From: Bacteroidales bacterium
GTDB lineage: Bacteria > Bacteroidota > Bacteroidia > Bacteroidales > UBA932
Reading direction: 5' to 3'
DNA: 64,000 bases
Assembly (NCBI GenBank): GCA_017549505.1
Contig: JAFYUS010000026.1
Span: 1-64,000, forward strand
The translations under genes were made by a program, and so were the position numbers. Shown here one piece after another: positions 61,534 through 64,000 of this stretch. Below the pieces are notes generated by a model, which made no database searches, was not told the DNA's origin, and worked only from the letters and a program-made list of their open reading frames with translations. Position 1 is the first letter of the stretch. Each line of letters starts with the position of its first letter.

Positions 61534-64000
61534 TTAGAGCGTCCTCTTGATCTCTTCGATAGTATAAGCCTCGACAACGTCTCCGATCTTGATATCATTG
61601 TAGCCCTGGATGTTAAGACCGCAGTCCTGACCCATAGCAACCTCCTTGACATCATCCTTGAATCTCTTGAGAGAACCGAGTTCACCGGTGTAAACCACGA
61701 TACCGTTACGGATCACGCGCACCTTGGCAGTTCTCTGAAGCTTACCTTCGCGTACGATACATCCTGCGATAGTACCTACCTTAGATATCTTGAATGTCTC
61801 CTGAACCTCAGCAGTAGCAGTAACAACCTCCTTCTGCTCCGGCTCAAGCATACCCTCGATACCGCTCTTGAGTTCGTTGATACAGTCGTAGATGACAGAG
61901 TAGAGACGGATCTCGATCTCCTCCTTCTCTGCAAGCTTACGTGCCGAAGGCATAGGGCGCACCTGGAAACCGATGATGATCGCATCTGAAGCTGCTGCCA
62001 GAAGGATATCCGACTCTGAAATTGCACCCACGGCCTTGTGGATCACGTTCACGCGAACTTCCTCGGTAGAGAGTTTGATGATAGAGTCTGAGAGAGCCTC
62101 GACTGAACCGTCCACGTCTCCCTTGACGATGACATTGAGCTCCTTGAAGTTTCCGATAGCGATACGACGACCGATCTCCTCGAGAGTCATATGCTTCTGG
62201 GTCTTGATACCCTGGATACGGATGAGCTGCTCACGCTTGTTGGCGATATCCTTCGCCTCCTTCTCATCAGCCATGATATTGAATGTCTCACCTGCTGTTG
62301 GCGCACCGTTAAGGCCGAGAACAGAAACCGGTGTCGAAGGTCCTGCCTCTTCCACCTTCTGTCCACGCTCGTTGAACATAGCCTTGACGCGACCGGTAAA
62401 GCATCCTGAAAGCATCACGTCACCTACGCGCATCGTTCCGTTCTGTACAAGAATGGTAGCAAGATATCCACGTCCCTTGTCGAGTGATGACTCGATGACT
62501 GCTCCTGAAGCCCTGCGGTTAGGGTTTGCCTTGAGTTCGAGCATCTCTGCCTCAAGAAGTACTTTCTCAAGAAGAAGGTCTACATTTATACCCTTCTTGG
62601 CTGAAATCTCCTGACACTGGTATTTTCCGCCCCAGTCTTCAACGAGGATATTCATGTTGGAAAGCTGCTCACGGATCTTGTCAGGGTTTGCACCAGGCTT
62701 ATCGATCTTATTGATTGCAAACACCATAGGGACACCTGCTGCCTGTGCATGGTTGATCGCCTCTATGGTCTGAGGCATTATGCAGTCATCGGCTGCGATG
62801 ATGATGATTGCTACGTCGGTCATCTTTGCACCACGGGCACGCATCGCCGTAAAGGCCTCGTGACCAGGGGTATCAAGGAATGTGATTCTCTGACCATCAG
62901 GAAGTTCCACATGATATGCACCGATGTGCTGTGTGATACCACCTGCCTCACCTGCGATTACATTAGCGTTACGGATATGGTCAAGGAGGGATGTCTTACC
63001 ATGGTCTACGTGACCCATGACAGTAATGACAGGAGGTCTTGCAACGAGATCGTCATCAGTATCCTCCGCCTCGCCCTGAGCGATGGCATCAGTAAGGTTT
63101 GCCGTAACGAATTCAACCTCATATCCGAACTCTTCTGCCACGAGCACAAGTGTCTCTGCATCAAGGCGCTGGTTGATGGACACCATCATACCAAGACTCA
63201 TACATGCAGCAATGACCTTTGTCACAGGTGTATTGTTCATAAGAGTAGCGAGGTCGTTTACCGTCACGAACTCAGTTACCTTAAGCACCTTCTGCTCAAG
63301 CTGCTGCATCTCCATCTCCTCCTGCATCCTCTGTGATGCAGCTTCTCTCTTCTCCTTCCTGTGCTTTGCTCCGAAGTTGCTCTTCTTGCCTTCATTCATG
63401 CGGGCATATGTCTCCTTGATCTGCTTCTGGATCTCCTTCTGCATCTCTTCCTGTTCAGCCTCAGTCATAGGCTTGAACTTGTCACCTCCGCGGTCGCGGC
63501 GGCTCTTCTTGTCCTTCTTGCCTGCTCCCTGCTGCTGTTGAGCATTAGGATGGTTCTTGTCCTTCTTATCCTTCTTGCCACCGTTGTTGGATGCATCTAC
63601 CTTTGTGACATCCACCTTCTGGGTAGCTTCCTTGCCTATTCTTTCTCTCTTCTTCTTTTTCTTCTTCTTGTCGAACTGAGAGAGGTCGATCTTATCGACA
63701 ACCTTAGGGCCGGCAAGTCTCTCCACCTCTACCCTTACCTCACGCGGCTCTGCCGGAACGGCAGGAGCGGGAGCTGGTACCGGAGCAGGCTCCGGTACAG
63801 GAGCCGGTGCAGGCACCGGTTCTGGTGCAGGCTCCGGAGCTGGAGCTGGAGCCGGGGCAGGAGCTGGAGCTGGTTCCGGCTTCTCTTCAACAGGTGCTGG
63901 AGCCGGTTTCTTCTTATCGAAACGGGAAAGATCGATCTTGTCAATGACCTTTGGTCCTGCAACTGTCCTTGGCTCTTCAGCCTGTACAGGCGCAGGTGCC
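61534..64000 (-). CDS. infB: Translation initiation factor IF-2 (N-terminus beyond window)
   Basis: GTPase that brings fMet-tRNA to the 30S subunit. The reading frame stays open to the end of the window, so the 822 residues visible are partial. A GTG at 63816 is only an in-frame codon in the middle of the N-terminal region. GTPase motifs: [52 protein letters not shown]. Domains II, III and C2 follow. The N-terminal region holds Pro-Ala repeats and two copies of GPKVxDKIDLSxFDKKK (63666-63714 and 63913-63960), then a Lys-rich stretch. A long hairpin terminator follows. Confidence 0.97.
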   Translation of the reverse strand, partial: APAPVQAEEPRTVAGPKVIDKIDLSRFDKKKPAPAPVEEKPEPAPAPAPAPAPAPEPAPEPVPAPAPVPEPAPVPAPAPAVPAEPREVRVEVERLAGPKVVDKIDLSQFDKKKKKKKRERIGKEATQKVDVTKVDASNNGGKKDKKDKNHPNAQQQQGAGKKDKKSRRDRGGDKFKPMTEAEQEEMQKEIQKQIKETYARMNEGKKSNFGAKHRKEKREAASQRMQEEMEMQQLEQKVLKVTEFVTVNDLATLMNNTPVTKVIAACMSLGMMVSINQRLDAETLVLVAEEFGYEVEFVTANLTDAIAQGEAEDTDDDLVARPPVITVMGHVDHGKTSLLDHIRNANVIAGEAGGITQHIGAYHVELPDGQRITFLDTPGHEAFTAMRARGAKMTDVAIIIIAADDCIMPQTIEAINHAQAAGVPMVFAINKIDKPGANPDKIREQLSNMNILVEDWGGKYQCQEISAKKGINVDLLLEKVLLEAEMLELKANPNRRASGAVIESSLDKGRGYLATILVQNGTMRVGDVMLSGCFTGRVKAMFNERGQKVEEAGPSTPVSVLGLNGAPTAGETFNIMADEKEAKDIANKREQLIRIQGIKTQKHMTLEEIGRRIAIGNFKELNVIVKGDVDGSVEALSDSIIKLSTEEVRVNVIHKAVGAISESDILLAAASDAIIIGFQVRPMPSARKLAEKEEIEIRLYSVIYDCINELKSGIEGMLEPEQKEVVTATAEVQETFKISKVGTIAGCIVREGKLQRTAKVRVIRNGIVVYTGELGSLKRFKDDVKEVAMGQDCGLNIQGYNDIKIGDVVEAYTIEEIKRTL

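Noticed and set aside
63814..63816. GTG at 63816 as the start of infB
   Set aside because: The frame is open to the window end and includes another copy of the same N-terminal module, so the true start lies outside.

Overview
The window is a chromosomal segment of a Bacteroidales bacterium (phylum Bacteroidota). The evidence is the gene repertoire: pyruvate phosphate dikinase, a six-domain ribosomal protein S1, archaeal-type ProRS, DUF3078, PCMD, BACON, BspA-type LRR and CotH lipoproteins, a TonB receptor and OmpP1/FadL. The promoters agree: many genes are preceded by the Bacteroidales -7 box TAnnTTTG, and the best have TTTG 19-20 bases upstream (corA, the toxin-antitoxin operon, tyrS). No rRNA is present, so genus cannot be fixed. 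Almost every gene is ordinary chromosomal housekeeping or envelope biology; no prophage, CRISPR array or transposase was seen.

Layout. 1-170: tRNA-Asp (cut by the window edge) and tRNA-Val with a terminator. 317-11.2 kb: folC, an AIR-synthase-like protein, ppdK, a secreted S1/P1 nuclease, a small winged-helix protein, a CotH lipoprotein, an RluA-type pseudouridine synthase and dnaK. 11.4-24.5 kb: a large fimbrillin-like lipoprotein, prfA with a GNAT protein, mazG-tcdA, a 4-hydroxybutyrate/acetyl-CoA transferase, and the operon rpsA-rnz-LysM glucosaminidase-mltG. 24.6-31.5 kb: corA, pnuC-BadF kinase-recR, an FKBP, and dipeptidyl peptidase III-xerD. 31.6-40.8 kb: a clostripain-like lipoprotein, rplY-pth, a tiny histone H1-like gene, a PCMD protein, an M6 metalloprotease with a small lipoprotein, and tpiA with a second M49-type peptidase. 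40.9-46.2 kb: an accessory block (below). 46.4-64 kb: tyrS-rbfA-lolC/E, a TonB receptor/heavy-metal-binding protein/lipoprotein operon, sppA, proS-DUF3078-tilS, a Trp/Tyr-rich lipoprotein with an OmpP1 porin, and infB (cut by the window end).

The most interesting region is 40.8-46.2 kb. A 1261-residue surface lipoprotein combines collagen-like repeats, a BACON-like domain, BspA-type leucine-rich repeats and a C-terminal M64 metallopeptidase. It is translationally coupled to a 57-residue lipoprotein whose C-terminus resembles its own. Next come a candidate small RNA, a perfect-armed dyad and a toxin-antitoxin pair whose promoter is overlapped by a 10+10 inverted repeat. The block lies between two copies of a 19-base sequence; the left copy is the descending arm of a terminator hairpin and the right copy supplies the -33 box of tyrS. 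This looks like a small island that entered at a terminator.

Other recurring themes: long nested-hairpin terminators with a related apical module (after dnaK, after the M49 peptidase, after infB); REP-like elements ending in ATGAC, one of them read in frame inside tilS; a terminator-like hairpin in the rplY leader; and two genes whose -7 box lies only 4 bases before the start codon, predicting leaderless mRNAs. Several secreted or lipid-anchored peptidases (two M49, C11, M6, M64), together with the CoA-transferase, suggest a cell that relies substantially on peptides; this is inference.
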